From an uncultured Candidatus Melainabacteria bacterium (GTDB lineage: Bacteria > Cyanobacteriota > Vampirovibrionia > Gastranaerophilales > Gastranaerophilaceae), in NCBI GenBank assembly GCA_934675695.1, contig CAKURN010000097.1, positions 1 to 6,048 of the forward strand: a stretch of DNA of 6,048 bases, read 5' to 3'. The position numbers and the translations under genes were made by a program. Shown here piece by piece: positions 6,018 to 6,048 of the stretch. The notes beneath the pieces are model-generated. The model worked only from the letters and a program-made list of their open reading frames with translations, searched no databases and had not been told where the DNA came from. Numbering within the stretch: position 1 is the stretch's first letter; every line of letters starts with the position of its first letter.

Positions 6018-6048
6018 TTTTTTACTTTCGATATACTTTATATATATG

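Noticed and set aside
6032..6048. Plus-strand TATACT followed by an ATG in the last three bases, as a divergent gene start
   Set aside because: There is no acceptable -35 and no ribosome site, and nothing is visible beyond the edge to test a reading frame.

Overview
This AT-rich bacterial window uses the standard bacterial code (TGA acts as a stop at 5543-5545). It looks like chromosomal housekeeping sequence with small lineage-specific genes between core genes. The SecA N-terminus (a DPN-RK stretch, then LSDEELKAKT) resembles the cyanobacterial and plastid SecA type, and isoprenoids are made by the MEP route. With the very low GC, this suggests a non-photosynthetic cyanobacterial relative such as Gastranaerophilales/Vampirovibrionia (Melainabacteria). 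That placement is an inference from remembered family features, not a search. No mobile element, CRISPR array, tRNA or rRNA is visible.

Layout. At 1-135 (minus) lies the first 45 codons of an unknown protein that runs off the left edge. It diverges from secA across a 154-bp gap holding a candidate promoter for each side. secA (290-2917, plus) is full length with all ATPase motifs. A 298-aa protein of unknown function (2982-3878, plus) follows 64 bp later. Next is a 52-aa single-pass membrane peptide (3936-4094, plus). It converges on dxr (4108-5238, minus) with only 13 bp between stop codons.

The right third is a compact minus-strand operon. A 118-aa protein with a duplicated RWYD motif comes first. 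It overlaps by 11 bp a 103-aa four-cysteine zinc-finger protein, which is followed after 3 bp by dxr. The best promoter in the window (TTGTCG-N17-TATAAT) places the predicted transcription start exactly on the A of the first gene's ATG, so that mRNA may be leaderless. A second possible promoter lies about 80 bp upstream.

Function. SecA drives Sec-dependent protein export, and Dxr makes MEP for isoprenoid synthesis. The two small genes ahead of dxr are the most interesting unknowns. The zinc-finger protein has the Cys spacing of DksA/TraR regulators and is apparently co-expressed with an isoprenoid enzyme. I see no convincing evidence for a wholly new multi-gene system such as a defence locus.
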